Below, one piece after another: positions 52,892 to 62,771 of a DNA stretch of 64,000 nt. Under the pieces are notes generated by a model that saw only the letters and a list, made by a program, of their open reading frames with translations, ran no database searches and was not told where the DNA came from. Positions within the stretch are counted from its first letter, which is position 1; every line of letters starts with the position of its first letter. The translations under genes and the position numbers were made by a program. Source of the DNA: Lysobacterales bacterium (GTDB lineage: Bacteria > Pseudomonadota > Gammaproteobacteria > Xanthomonadales > UBA2363); NCBI GenBank assembly GCA_019634735.1, contig JAHCAT010000001.1, positions 62,001 through 126,000 of the forward strand. The letters are read 5' to 3'.

Positions 52892-55681
52892 ATGCGCATC
52901 CTGGAACGCAACGTCTACGTCGGCCCCTCGCTGCACGCCCACTTCCCGGTGATCCGCCTGGTGCTGGACCTCGGCGCGCTGGAGGACTGGCCCACCGGCC
53001 GGCTCGGCGGCGCCTATGTCGACGGCCTGGTCGAGGCGCTCCCGGGCCTCGCCGAGCACGGCTGCTCCTACAAGGAGCCCGGCGGTTTCATCCGGCGCAT
53101 GCGCGAGGACGAGGGCACCTGGCTGGGGCATGTCATGGAGCATGTCGCCATCGAACTGCAGAACGTCGCCGGCGAGGACGTCACCTTCGGGCGCACGCGC
53201 AGCATCGACGGACGGCCGGGCGTCTATTCGGTGGTCTACGAATACAGCCAGCGCGAGGAGGGCATCGCCGCCGGCGAGCTGGCCATCGTCCTGCTGTGCT
53301 CGCTGCTGCCCGAGGCGTTGCGCCCGGACGGCAGCGTGCCCGAGGGGTGGCAGTGGCAGGCGGCGCGCGACGACTTCATCCGTTACGCGCAGCGCCGTGC
53401 CCTGGGGCCGTCGACGGCCTCCCTGGTGCGCGCCGCCGAGGCGCGCGGCATCCCCTGGCTGCGCCTGAACAACCAGTCCCTGGTGCAGTTCGGACACGGC
53501 AAGTACCAGCAACGCATCCAGGCGACGATCACCGGCAAGACCCCGCACATCGCCGTCGAGCTGGCCAGCGACAAGGAGGAGACCAACAAGATCCTCGCCT
53601 CGCTGGGCCTGCCGGTGCCGCGCCAGGTGCTGGTCACCAGCGCCACCGACGCCCTGCGCGCCGCCGCGCGCCTGGGCGGGCCGGTGGTGCTCAAGCCCTA
53701 CAACGGCAACCACGGCCGCGGCATCACCATCGACATCAGCGGCGACGACGAGATCCGCGCCGCCTTCGAGGCGGCCCGCGAGCATTCGCGCTCGGTGATC
53801 GTCGAGACCTTCCAGCCCGGCGACGACCACCGCCTGCTGGTGGTCAACGGCGAGCTGGTCGCCGCCACCAGGCGCACGCCCGGCCACGTGGTCGGCGACG
53901 GCCGGCACAGCGTCGCCGAGCTGGTCGAGACCGTGAACCGCGACCCGCGCCGCGGCGTCGGCCACGAGAAGGTGCTGACGCGCCTGGAACTCGATGCCCA
54001 GGCGGCGCTGATGCTGGAGCGTGTCGGGATGACCGCCGGGTCGGTGCCCGACGACGGCCAGGTCGTCTATCTGCGCTCCACCGCCAACCTGTCGACCGGC
54101 GGCACCGCCACCGACGTCACCGACATCATCCACCCCGACAACCGCGACATGGCGGTGCGCGCGGTGCGCGCGATCGGCCTCGATGTCGGCGGCGTCGACT
54201 TCATCACCCCGAACATCGCCGAAAGCTACAAGAACATCGGCGGCGCGATCTGCGAGGTCAACGCCGCGCCCGGCTTCCGGATGCACGTGGCGCCCAGCGA
54301 GGGCACGCCGCGCGACGCCGCAGGTCCGGTGGTCGACATGCTGTTCCCGCCGGGCGCGCCGTCGCGGGTGCCGATCGCCGCGGTCACCGGCACCAACGGC
54401 AAGACCACCACGGCGCGGATGCTGTCGCACATCGCCAAGATGGCCGGCTACACGCCCGGCCTGACCACCACCGATGGCGTCTACATCGACGGCCAGCGCA
54501 CCGTCGAGGGCGACATGACCGGGCCGGTGTCGGCGCGCATGGTGCTGTCCGATCCGCAGGTCGACCTGGCGGTGCTGGAGACCGCCCGCGGCGGCCTGCT
54601 GCGCGCCGGCATGGGCGTGCGCGAGGTCAACGTCGGCGCCGTGCTCAACGTGCAGTCCGACCACCTGGGCATGAAGGGCATCGACACCCTGGAGCAGCTC
54701 GCCGAGGTCAAGCGCATCGTCGTCGAGGTCGCCACCGACTGCGCCGTGCTCAACGCCGACGACCCCAACGTGCTGCGGATGTCGGCCCGGACCGATGCGA
54801 AGACGGTCTGCTACGTGACCATGAACCCCTCGCACGCCCTGGTCCGCGAGCACATCCGCGCCGGCGGTCGCGCCTGCGCGCTGGAGAACGGCGTCAACGG
54901 CCACATGATCACGCTCTACGACAAGGGCAGCCACATCCCGCTGCTGTGGACGCACCTGATCCCGGCGACCCTGGAGGGCCGGGCCATGCACAACGTCCAG
55001 AACGCCATGGTCGCGGCGTCGATGGCGTTCTCGCTGGGCATGAAGCTGGACGCCATCCGGCACGGCCTGCGCACCTTCGACACCACCTTCTTCCAGGCGC
55101 CCGGGCGCATGAACGTGTTCGACGAGCATCCGTTCAAGGTGCTGTTCGACTACGCGCACAACGCCCATGCGGTCGGCGTCATGGCCGACCTGGCGCAGCG
55201 CCTGGACGTCGAGGGCCGCCGCATCGTCGTGGTCGCCGGTCCCGGCGACCGCCGCGACGAGGACCTGGAGGCGATCGCCCGCGCCGTTGCCGGCCGCTTC
55301 GACCACTACATCTGCCGTCGCGACGACGGCCTGCGCGGCCGCGACGGCGACGAGGTGCCGCGCATCATCGCCCGCGCGCTGGAGGCGGCCGGGGTGCCGG
55401 CCGGCGCCATCGAGCAGATCCCCGACGAGCAGCAGGCGATCGACGCGGCCCTGCGCATGGGCCGGCCGGGCGACCTGCTGCTGGTGTTCGCCGACCAGCT
55501 CGCACGCTCCTGGAAGCAGGTCACCAAGTTCCGGCCCGACGGCGCGCCGCCGCCGCGTCCGGCCGCCCCGGTGCCGACACTGGCGCCGGCCGGCCTCGAC
55601 GAGGACCTGCCGCGCATCGACATGGCCGGCCTGGTGCGCGACGAGCGCGGCCTGGTGTTCGCGCGCGAGGGCGACGACTGA
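52892..55681 (+). CDS. cphA: cyanophycin synthetase
   Basis: 929 residues. It polymerises aspartate and arginine into the storage polymer cyanophycin with ATP. The N-domain starts MRILERNVYVGPSLHAHFPV. The ATP-grasp half (about residues 210-480) includes ELASDKEETNKILASLGLPV, VVLKPYNGNHGRGITIDISG and INVAAPGFR-type residues (EVNAAPGFRMHVAPSEG). The Mur-ligase half has AAVTGTNGKTTTARML with K504, VLETARGGLLRAGMGV, NAMVAASMAFSLGMKLD and KVLFDYAHNAHAVGVMADLA. Both catalytic halves look intact. The C-terminal extension of about 50 residues is Pro/Ala-rich. Confidence 0.97.
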   Translation: MRILERNVYVGPSLHAHFPVIRLVLDLGALEDWPTGRLGGAYVDGLVEALPGLAEHGCSYKEPGGFIRRMREDEGTWLGHVMEHVAIELQNVAGEDVTFGRTRSIDGRPGVYSVVYEYSQREEGIAAGELAIVLLCSLLPEALRPDGSVPEGWQWQAARDDFIRYAQRRALGPSTASLVRAAEARGIPWLRLNNQSLVQFGHGKYQQRIQATITGKTPHIAVELASDKEETNKILASLGLPVPRQVLVTSATDALRAAARLGGPVVLKPYNGNHGRGITIDISGDDEIRAAFEAAREHSRSVIVETFQPGDDHRLLVVNGELVAATRRTPGHVVGDGRHSVAELVETVNRDPRRGVGHEKVLTRLELDAQAALMLERVGMTAGSVPDDGQVVYLRSTANLSTGGTATDVTDIIHPDNRDMAVRAVRAIGLDVGGVDFITPNIAESYKNIGGAICEVNAAPGFRMHVAPSEGTPRDAAGPVVDMLFPPGAPSRVPIAAVTGTNGKTTTARMLSHIAKMAGYTPGLTTTDGVYIDGQRTVEGDMTGPVSARMVLSDPQVDLAVLETARGGLLRAGMGVREVNVGAVLNVQSDHLGMKGIDTLEQLAEVKRIVVEVATDCAVLNADDPNVLRMSARTDAKTVCYVTMNPSHALVREHIRAGGRACALENGVNGHMITLYDKGSHIPLLWTHLIPATLEGRAMHNVQNAMVAASMAFSLGMKLDAIRHGLRTFDTTFFQAPGRMNVFDEHPFKVLFDYAHNAHAVGVMADLAQRLDVEGRRIVVVAGPGDRRDEDLEAIARAVAGRFDHYICRRDDGLRGRDGDEVPRIIARALEAAGVPAGAIEQIPDEQQAIDAALRMGRPGDLLLVFADQLARSWKQVTKFRPDGAPPPRPAAPVPTLAPAGLDEDLPRIDMAGLVRDERGLVFAREGDD

Positions 55682-55729
55682 CATGACCGCGTCCGCGTCC
55701 GCGTCCGCGGCCCGCGGCGGGCGACGACG

Positions 55730-57508
55730 GTGAGCGGCGAACCGTTCACCGACTCCCGGCGCCTGACCGGACCGAACCCGTATTTCGCGGGCACCGGGGC
55801 GGCACTCGAGGCGGGGCCGGAGGCCGCCGTCGGCGACGCCACGCTTGCGGCCTGGCGTGCGACGGTCGAACAGGTGCGGGCACACCTTGTTTGGCCCACG
55901 GGCCCGCTGCTGGCGCGCCGCCACTGCCGGGGCGCCTCGCTGGTCCTTGCGGCCCCTGCCGACCAGCTCTACACCGCCACCGAGCTCAACGAGTGGGCCT
56001 GGCTGCTGGCCTTGGCCAGCGCGGGCGAGGCCGTCGAGGCGCCGCTGGCGCCCGGCCACCCGGCCCTCCACGACCGCGACGCGGCGCTGGCCACCCTGGT
56101 CCGCATGGCCGCCGCCGAGGCGCAGCCGGCCCTCGTGCCGCTGCTCGCGCGTGCCCAGTCCGCACGACTGCCGGTGCTGCTCGACGAGGACGCGCTGACC
56201 CTGGGCAGCGGCCGTACCGGCCGGACCTGGCCGCTCGCGGCGTTGCCCGCCACCGACGAGGTGCCGTGGCCGGCACTGGCCGTGGTCCCCACCGCCCTGG
56301 TCACCGGCTCCAACGGCAAGACCACCACGGTACGCCTGCTGGCGGCGATGGCGCGCGCCCACGGCTGGCGCACCGCGCACAGCTGCACCGACGGCCTGTA
56401 CCTGGACGCGGACCTGCTGGACGGCGGCGACTGGTCCGGACCGGCCGGCGCGCGCACCCTGCTGCGCCGGCCCGAGGTCGAAGCCGCGGTGCTGGAGACC
56501 GCGCGCGGCGGCCTGCTGCGCCGGGGCATGGCGCTGGCACGCGCCGATGTCGCGCTGGTCACCAACATCAGCGCCGACCACTTCGGCGAGTACGGCATCC
56601 ACGACCTGGACGACCTGGCCTGGGTCAAGCTGACCGTGGCGCGTGCCATCGAGGCCGACGGCGTGCTGGTGCTCAATGCCGACGACCCGGTGCTGGTCCG
56701 CCATGCCGCAGCGCTGGCCTGTCCGCTGGCCTGGTTCGGGCTGGACGCATCGGCGCCGGCCCTGGTCGCCGCGCGTCAGGAAGGCCTGCACTGCTGCGCA
56801 CCCGAAGCCGGGCACCTGTGGCTGCACGAAGACGGCGTCAGCCATGACCTGGGCGCCGCGGCATCGATGCCGCTGACTGCCAGCGGCAGCGCCCGCTACA
56901 ACCTGGCCAACGCCGCCGCCGCGGCACTGGCCGCGCGCGCCCTGGGCATCGCACCGGCCACCATCGCCGACGTGCTTGCGCGCTTCGGCGCCAGCGCCCG
57001 CGACAATCCCGGCCGTCTGCAGCGTTGGCAACTGGATGGCCTGGCCGTGCTGCTCGACTACGCCCACAACCCCGAAGGCCTGACCGGCCTGCTGGAGGTC
57101 GCGGGCCGCCAGCCCGGCGGTCGCCTGGCGCTGCTGCTCGGCCAGGCCGGCAACCGCGAGGACGCGCAGATCCGCGACCTGGCCACCGCCGCCGCGCGCT
57201 TCGCGCCCGACCGCGTGGTCCTCAAGGACATGGAGGGCTACCTGCGCGGCCGTGGCGCCGGCGAGGTCGCCGGCATCCTGGCCCGCGCCCTGCACGACGG
57301 CGGCGTTCCGCCCGAGGCCCTGGTCGAATGCCTGGACGAGGTCGAGGCCGTGCGCGGCCTGCTCGCCTGGGCGCGGACGGGCGACACCCTGGTCCTGCCC
57401 GTACACAACGCCGACGCCCGCGACCAGGTCTGCGCCCTGCTCGATGCCCTGGTCGCGGTGGACTGGCGGCCTGGCCAGGCGCTTCCGGTTGTCCTGCCAC
57501 CCTCTTGA
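55730..57508 (+). CDS. Mur-ligase-type CphA paralogue lacking the ATP-grasp domain
   Basis: 592 residues, starting at the GTG at 55730. The first ~185 residues (SRRLTGPNPYFAGTGAALEA) resemble an N-terminal lead but contain no ATP-grasp signature. From about residue 185 it parallels the Mur half of CphA: ALVTGSNGKTTTVRLLAAMA with K197, VLETARGGLLRRGMALARAD, NISADHFGEYGIHDLDDLAW and VLLDYAHNPEGLTGLLEVAG. CphA adds Asp with ATP-grasp and Arg with the Mur half, so this protein could catalyse only the Mur-type ligation. It is not CphA2, which keeps ATP-grasp. It lies 48 bp after cphA and overlaps the Fic gene. Confidence 0.8.
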   Translation: MSGEPFTDSRRLTGPNPYFAGTGAALEAGPEAAVGDATLAAWRATVEQVRAHLVWPTGPLLARRHCRGASLVLAAPADQLYTATELNEWAWLLALASAGEAVEAPLAPGHPALHDRDAALATLVRMAAAEAQPALVPLLARAQSARLPVLLDEDALTLGSGRTGRTWPLAALPATDEVPWPALAVVPTALVTGSNGKTTTVRLLAAMARAHGWRTAHSCTDGLYLDADLLDGGDWSGPAGARTLLRRPEVEAAVLETARGGLLRRGMALARADVALVTNISADHFGEYGIHDLDDLAWVKLTVARAIEADGVLVLNADDPVLVRHAAALACPLAWFGLDASAPALVAARQEGLHCCAPEAGHLWLHEDGVSHDLGAAASMPLTASGSARYNLANAAAAALAARALGIAPATIADVLARFGASARDNPGRLQRWQLDGLAVLLDYAHNPEGLTGLLEVAGRQPGGRLALLLGQAGNREDAQIRDLATAAARFAPDRVVLKDMEGYLRGRGAGEVAGILARALHDGGVPPEALVECLDEVEAVRGLLAWARTGDTLVLPVHNADARDQVCALLDALVAVDWRPGQALPVVLPPS

Positions 57509-58338
57509 TGCCCGTTTCGGTGAGCGATCAGGCAACGGATGAAGCGCGTAGCCTGGATATGGGGTCGGACACATCCCTGGAGGCAGCGGTGTTCGTGGCG
57601 CTGGTCGGGGGCCTGGAAGCCCTCTGTTTTCCAGCACCGGATGTGGTCGAGACACGCGCGCGTCTCGGGGTACTGGCCAGCACGGACAGGGACGCCGGGC
57701 TTCGGTCCGCCCGCAGCGCATCTGGCGGACGCGATTGGCAGGCCTTTGTCAGGCTGGCCATGCCGGCCCAACTGGACAAGGCGGCGATCCTGGCAGCGCA
57801 TCGCATGCTTTTGCCGGGGCACCCGTGGGCCGGACGACTCCGGCCGCCCGGTCGGTGTGTGGTTCGTTGCCCCAGTACCGGGCTGGTGATCCACACACCT
57901 CCGCCGGCAGCACAGGTACCTGCTGGCCTTGCTCGTTGGTTGGCGGGCGCACACCCGGACGACGGGAATCCATTCTGGCCGCTCGACGCCTTGCTGGATC
58001 TGCTGATACTCCACCCCCTGGCCGACGGCAATGGTCGGGTCGCGCGCCTGTGCACCGCAGCCCTGTGCTGGCGGAACGGCCTCCGCGACCCTCAGTGGTT
58101 GCACGCCGTCGGGGGCCTTTATCGCCACCAGGGCCAGGCCATTCGCGCCGGCTCGATGGAGGTCGCGGCGGGGCGGGGGCGCCAGCCCTGGCACACCGCC
58201 TGTCGACAAGCCATGGATCAGGCCCAGGCGTGGTGGAGCGGCCAGAGGCTTCAATGGTCGCTTTGGTGGTTGCAAGCCGGGAGAGAGCGACCCCCACCCG
58301 TGCTGCCAATCGGATCCCTGCCCTCATGGGCGGTGTGA
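57508..58338 (+). CDS. Fic-domain protein
   Basis: 276 residues. The ATG shares its first base with the stop of the Mur-ligase gene (TGATG). The Fic motif is HPLADGNGRVAR (H169-R180), matching HPFx(D/E)GNGRxxR except that the usual Phe is Leu. A helical lead covers residues 75-110 and an aromatic C-terminal part follows (AQAWWSGQRLQWSLWWLQAG). Fic enzymes transfer AMP or other groups from nucleotides to protein hydroxyls. No clear inhibitory SxxxE(G/N) helix was seen. Its coupling to cyanophycin genes suggests a regulatory modification of that pathway, which is inference only. Confidence 0.8.
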   Translation: MPVSVSDQATDEARSLDMGSDTSLEAAVFVALVGGLEALCFPAPDVVETRARLGVLASTDRDAGLRSARSASGGRDWQAFVRLAMPAQLDKAAILAAHRMLLPGHPWAGRLRPPGRCVVRCPSTGLVIHTPPPAAQVPAGLARWLAGAHPDDGNPFWPLDALLDLLILHPLADGNGRVARLCTAALCWRNGLRDPQWLHAVGGLYRHQGQAIRAGSMEVAAGRGRQPWHTACRQAMDQAQAWWSGQRLQWSLWWLQAGRERPPPVLPIGSLPSWAV

Positions 58339-58401
58339 GCTTGCATCAGGAGTACAAAAAGCATAGGTTCCAAGAAAGGTTTTTGGCATTGAAGCGCACA
58401 A

Positions 58402-61400
58402 ATGACCACTCCGTCACACTTCGCGCGTACTGTTCCGGAGCTGGTGCACGGCCGAGCAGCCTCGACAACGGAATCCCGATCGCTGCTGGGCCGCTATGTT
58501 CTGGTCGCCCTGTTCGGGCTGGCCGCCGCGAACCCGGTGCAAGCCCGGCTTGTATGCGGCCAGACCTCCGTTGGCGCTGGCGCCTATCAACCCGCTGGAT
58601 GCGTCTGGATTCCTGACAGGCATGGTGGTCCTGGCGGCGGTGGCGGAGGCGGCGGAGGCAGCACCGATTTCCAGAACGACGATTTCTGGGGCAATGGCGG
58701 AAACAACACCCAGGTCGTCGACGCCACGATCCCTGGATGCGGAACGCTGTCCGGAAACCCGATGGTCATGGCCACGGGCAACAAGGTCGACCGCTTCGTG
58801 GACTTCCGGAGCGAGGGAGAGATGGCCCTGTACCTCGAGCGCCGTTACAACCACTACTGGAACCACCCAGGTCTGTTCGGGCGCCACTGGCTGAGCAACT
58901 TCGACTATTCCCTGGTGGCGGACGGGGACGACCTTGTCTGGGCGCAGCGGCCCGATGGCCGCCGAATCCGCTTCCTTTGGAATCAGGCAAGCCAACGCTT
59001 CCTTGAGGACAAGGCTGGGCCGGTGGCCTATCTGCTTCGGCATGGAGATCAAAGCTACACCTTGCACACCGAAGACCTGATGGTCGAGACCTATGACCGT
59101 TTCGGGTATGTCCGGACAGTCCGAAATCGGCAGGGCATCGGCTGGACATTCAGCTACCAGGACAACTACCTGCAGTCGGTGACCCACACCGGTGGACGGC
59201 AAGTCGAGTTCCATTGGACCCAGGGACGCCTGACGCGCGTCGTCGACCCGGCAGGTGCCTGGTTCGACTACGACTACGAGGTGAACGCCTACGGCGCGGG
59301 GTTCCATCGGCTGAGGACAGTGACGCTGCCTGGACCGCCCGCCACCATCGTGACCCACCACCATGAACTCGGCGCTTTTCCCGGAGCCTTGACAGGACTT
59401 TCCTACGACGGCGTCCGCTACAGCTCCTTTCAGTACACCGGTGACGGCCGCGTCTGGCGCAGCCAGCACAGCTTCTTCATCAACCGCTACGACCTGACCT
59501 ACTCAGTCGTTCCAGGCGGTCCCCTCAACCCGCCGCCGCGCCCGCCGCCGCCCGGTGGCGTGTGCAATCCCAACACCAATACCTGCGTCCACCCTCAGGG
59601 CACCCTGTCGCCGGGCGACAGCGAACAGGCTGCAAGAGAGCGGCAGGAACAAAGCGAGGCCGCGATCGCGCTGATCGCCAGCCAGGGTCAGGTGCAATCG
59701 GTCACCGAGGTCTCGCCCCTGGGCCGCCAGACCATCTACCAGTTCGAGGAGGGGCGACGCCTGACCAAAACCGACGGCCAGCCCTCACCGAACTGCCCCG
59801 GCTACACCGCGGCGAGCACCTACGATGTCAACGGCTACCCCGATCTTGTCGACGACTTCGAGGGCCATCGCACCGACTACGACTACAGCGCCGCAGGACG
59901 GCTGGAACGCAAGGTCGAGGGCGTCGGCACCGGGCAGGCCCGCACCACGGTTTACGAGTGGGACACGGTGAACAACCGCCTGGATCGCATGACCGTGCAG
60001 GGCGACCGCGAGGAGACCTACCTGTGGCGTCCCGATCATCGGCCGGCCGGCTTGACGGTGCGCAACCTGTCCAGCCATGGCGTCGCCGGGCAGGTGCGCA
60101 CCACCACGGTGAACTTCAGCCTGCACGGCAACGGCATGGTGCATCAGGTGACCGTCGACGGGCCGTTGCCCGGTCCCGGCGATGCCGTGGTGAGCACCTA
60201 CAGCGTCCAGGGCGATCTGCTGGAAGTGCGCAACAGTCTGGGTCAGGCGACGACCTACAGCCAGCACAACGGTCGCGGCCAGCCGGGCCGGGTGGTCGGC
60301 CCGAACGGCGAGGCGGTGGAGTACCAGTACGACCAGCGCGGCCGGGTGACCCGGGTGCGCACCTTCCGCAATGCCGGCAGCCAGGACACGGTGTACACCT
60401 ATGCCGCCTCGGGTCTGCTGGCCAGCATCAGCCACCCCGACGGCGTGGTCGAGACCCTGGAACACGACGCCGCCCGGCGCCTTGAGGCGATCGTCTGGAA
60501 CCAGGGCGGCGACACCCTCGAGCAGCGCTGGGATCTGGACGCGGCCGGCAATCCCACGCGCAGCACGCTGCGTCGCAACGGCACCCTCCAGCAGCAGGCC
60601 TGGACCGATTACGACGAACTGGGCCGGGTCCGCGCGCGGCGCGGCAACGACGGCCAGCACCAGCGTTTCGAGCACGACGGCAATGGCCGGTTGCGCTTCA
60701 TCCGGCCGACCACCGGTCCCGCCACCGAGCTGCGCTATGACGCCCTGGGGCGGCTGGAGCGCCAGCTCAATGCCGCAGGCAGCACGGTGTTCGCCCACGA
60801 CGCCGGCGACCGGGTGCGCCAGGTGACCGATCCGCGCGGACTGGTCACCCACTACGAGCACGATGGCTTCGGCCAGCTCTGGCGCCTGGACAGCCCGGAT
60901 ACCGGCCTCACCACCCAGCAGTGGAGCGCTGGCGGCCTGCGCACCAGCCTGACGCGCGCCGATGGCGTCACCGAGACCTTCGGGCATGACACCCTGGGCC
61001 GGCCGACCAGCCGCACGGCCGGCGGCGTGACCCACACCTGGACCTGGGACAGCGCACCGGGCTGCAACCACGGCCTGGGCCGGCTGTGCCGGGTGCAGGA
61101 CCCGCACCAGACCCTGGTGCTGGGCTATACGCCCTACGGCGAGCTGGCCAGCCAGGCGGCCACCGTGGCCGGCACCGGCTACACCCACAGTTTCGGCTAC
61201 GACGGCCGTGGCCGCCTGGCCCGGATCGTCTATCCGGGCAACATCCAGGCCGACTACACCTGGAACCAGGGCGCGATGACGCACCTGGCGGTCACCCTTG
61301 GCGGGCAGTCGCACACGGTGATCAGCGGCCTGCACTGGGCCTTCGATGCCGGCGAGGGCAACCACTACCACGAGCGCACCTATGGCAACGGCCTGCGTCG

Positions 61401-62760
61401 CCGCGACTACCACGACCGCGACGGCCGCCTGTACAGCATCGTCAGCAAGCTCGGGCAGGGGCTGCGCTACGCGTTCGATGGCAACGACCGGATCACCGGG
61501 ATCACCAACTTCGCCGACGGCGCCCAGAGCCAGGGCTTCACGTACGACGACCTGGACCGCCTGACCGGTGTCAGCTCGGTCGGCCTGGGCAACCAGACCT
61601 TCGATTACGACAACAACGGCAACCGCCGAAGCCACACCCTGGCGGGCGCCAGCGCCACCTACACGATCAGCCCGACCAGCAACCGCCTGACCCAGATCAG
61701 CGGCGCCCAGCCGCGCGGCTTCGGCTACCGGGCCAGCGGCGAACTGAGCCAGGTGAACGGCTCGCTGCCGGGCGGCGACCGGGTGTTCCGCAATGGCTTC
61801 CAGGTCACGCCGGCGCCGGTGTACAGCTTCAGCTACGACCCGTTCAACCGCCTGTCCGGGGTCAGCGGGCCGGGCGTCGACGCCGGCTACCAGGTCGCCG
61901 CCACTGGCCTGCGCGTGCACAAGACCGTGCAGGGCCGCAGCACGCGCTTCGTGTACAGCCCCGGTGGCCAACTGCTGTACGAGCATGCCGTGCAGGCCAA
62001 CCGGCGCAGCGCCCATCTGTACTTCCAGGGCCAGCCGGTCGGCCTGGTGCGCGATGGCGTGCTGTACTTCGTGCTGCCCGACCACCTGGGCCGCCCCGAG
62101 CTGCTCAGCGACGGCCAGGGTCAGATCGCCTGGCGCGCCCGGCTGCGCGCCTTCGACCGCCAGGTGCACCTGGACCGGATCGGCGGCTACGCCCTGGGTT
62201 TCCCGGGCCAGTACCACGACGACGAGACCGGCCTGGCCTACAACGTGTTCCGCGACTACGATCCGGCGACCGGGCGGTACATCCAGTCGGATCCGATCGG
62301 GCTGGCGGGTGGGCTGAATACCTATGCGTATGTCGGGGGTAATCCGATATCGGGAATTGATCCACTGGGATTATGCGAGTGTTCAAGCCAACCCCCACCT
62401 GAGCCGAGAGTGACGGTTTTTTCTCAAAGCTCTCGCGTACTGGCGAGCAAGGCGAGCGCGGATCGATTCAACGACATGTGGAATAATTACGATCAATTCG
62501 GTAGCGAGATGCGCATGCTCGTTGCAGGCGCAGCAGCCCTTGCTCCGCAATCCAGAATTCCTGGGGCAGTGCTGCTCGGATATCAGGGTGCTCAGGCATT
62601 CCTTGGGGGGGCGTCGAGGGTCTATGCAGAGCAAGGCTACTCAGTAACTACGGGCGTTATAAGTGTTGATGGAAGAGCTGGGGTGACTACAGTTGTTCGC
62701 GATAGGGAAGGAAACATCTATCGCCAAAGAGTCGTTATGGCCGAAAGCTGCTTAGACTGA
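58402..62760 (+). CDS. RHS-repeat protein with variable C-terminal tip
   Basis: 1452 residues. An N-terminal hydrophobic export segment (LLGRYVLVALFGLAAANPVQA) is followed by a Gly-rich spacer, a DUF6531-like entry (DRFVDFRSEGEMALYLERRY) and long YD repeats (many YDxxGRL units). A Pro-rich insert lies near residue 375. The core ends in the hallmark DPIGLAGGLNTYAYVGGNPI and IDPLGL (residues 1320-1324). The 128-residue tip after it (1325-1452, SSQPPPEPRVTVF... to AESCLD) is in AT-rich DNA unlike the GC-rich core and has no recognised toxin motif. It is followed by a probable immunity gene. Confidence 0.93.
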   Translation: MTTPSHFARTVPELVHGRAASTTESRSLLGRYVLVALFGLAAANPVQARLVCGQTSVGAGAYQPAGCVWIPDRHGGPGGGGGGGGGSTDFQNDDFWGNGGNNTQVVDATIPGCGTLSGNPMVMATGNKVDRFVDFRSEGEMALYLERRYNHYWNHPGLFGRHWLSNFDYSLVADGDDLVWAQRPDGRRIRFLWNQASQRFLEDKAGPVAYLLRHGDQSYTLHTEDLMVETYDRFGYVRTVRNRQGIGWTFSYQDNYLQSVTHTGGRQVEFHWTQGRLTRVVDPAGAWFDYDYEVNAYGAGFHRLRTVTLPGPPATIVTHHHELGAFPGALTGLSYDGVRYSSFQYTGDGRVWRSQHSFFINRYDLTYSVVPGGPLNPPPRPPPPGGVCNPNTNTCVHPQGTLSPGDSEQAARERQEQSEAAIALIASQGQVQSVTEVSPLGRQTIYQFEEGRRLTKTDGQPSPNCPGYTAASTYDVNGYPDLVDDFEGHRTDYDYSAAGRLERKVEGVGTGQARTTVYEWDTVNNRLDRMTVQGDREETYLWRPDHRPAGLTVRNLSSHGVAGQVRTTTVNFSLHGNGMVHQVTVDGPLPGPGDAVVSTYSVQGDLLEVRNSLGQATTYSQHNGRGQPGRVVGPNGEAVEYQYDQRGRVTRVRTFRNAGSQDTVYTYAASGLLASISHPDGVVETLEHDAARRLEAIVWNQGGDTLEQRWDLDAAGNPTRSTLRRNGTLQQQAWTDYDELGRVRARRGNDGQHQRFEHDGNGRLRFIRPTTGPATELRYDALGRLERQLNAAGSTVFAHDAGDRVRQVTDPRGLVTHYEHDGFGQLWRLDSPDTGLTTQQWSAGGLRTSLTRADGVTETFGHDTLGRPTSRTAGGVTHTWTWDSAPGCNHGLGRLCRVQDPHQTLVLGYTPYGELASQAATVAGTGYTHSFGYDGRGRLARIVYPGNIQADYTWNQGAMTHLAVTLGGQSHTVISGLHWAFDAGEGNHYHERTYGNGLRRRDYHDRDGRLYSIVSKLGQGLRYAFDGNDRITGITNFADGAQSQGFTYDDLDRLTGVSSVGLGNQTFDYDNNGNRRSHTLAGASATYTISPTSNRLTQISGAQPRGFGYRASGELSQVNGSLPGGDRVFRNGFQVTPAPVYSFSYDPFNRLSGVSGPGVDAGYQVAATGLRVHKTVQGRSTRFVYSPGGQLLYEHAVQANRRSAHLYFQGQPVGLVRDGVLYFVLPDHLGRPELLSDGQGQIAWRARLRAFDRQVHLDRIGGYALGFPGQYHDDETGLAYNVFRDYDPATGRYIQSDPIGLAGGLNTYAYVGGNPISGIDPLGLCECSSQPPPEPRVTVFSQSSRVLASKASADRFNDMWNNYDQFGSEMRMLVAGAAALAPQSRIPGAVLLGYQGAQAFLGGASRVYAEQGYSVTTGVISVDGRAGVTTVVRDREGNIYRQRVVMAESCLD

Positions 62761-62771
62761 GTGGTGGGAAT

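Noticed and set aside
55730-57508. Identification of the second CphA-like protein as CphA2
   Set aside because: CphA2 retains the ATP-grasp half; this protein has only the Mur-type half.
52877-57721. A 1614-codon minus-strand open frame over cphA and the Mur paralogue
   Set aside because: Same cause: a GC-driven shadow of two clear plus-strand genes, with no domain pattern.
59785-62217. An 810-codon minus-strand open frame in the RHS gene, partly repeated at 63730-63969
   Set aside because: It mirrors the duplicated RHS core; the plus frame carries YD repeats and the DPIGL motif, the minus frame has no recognisable features.
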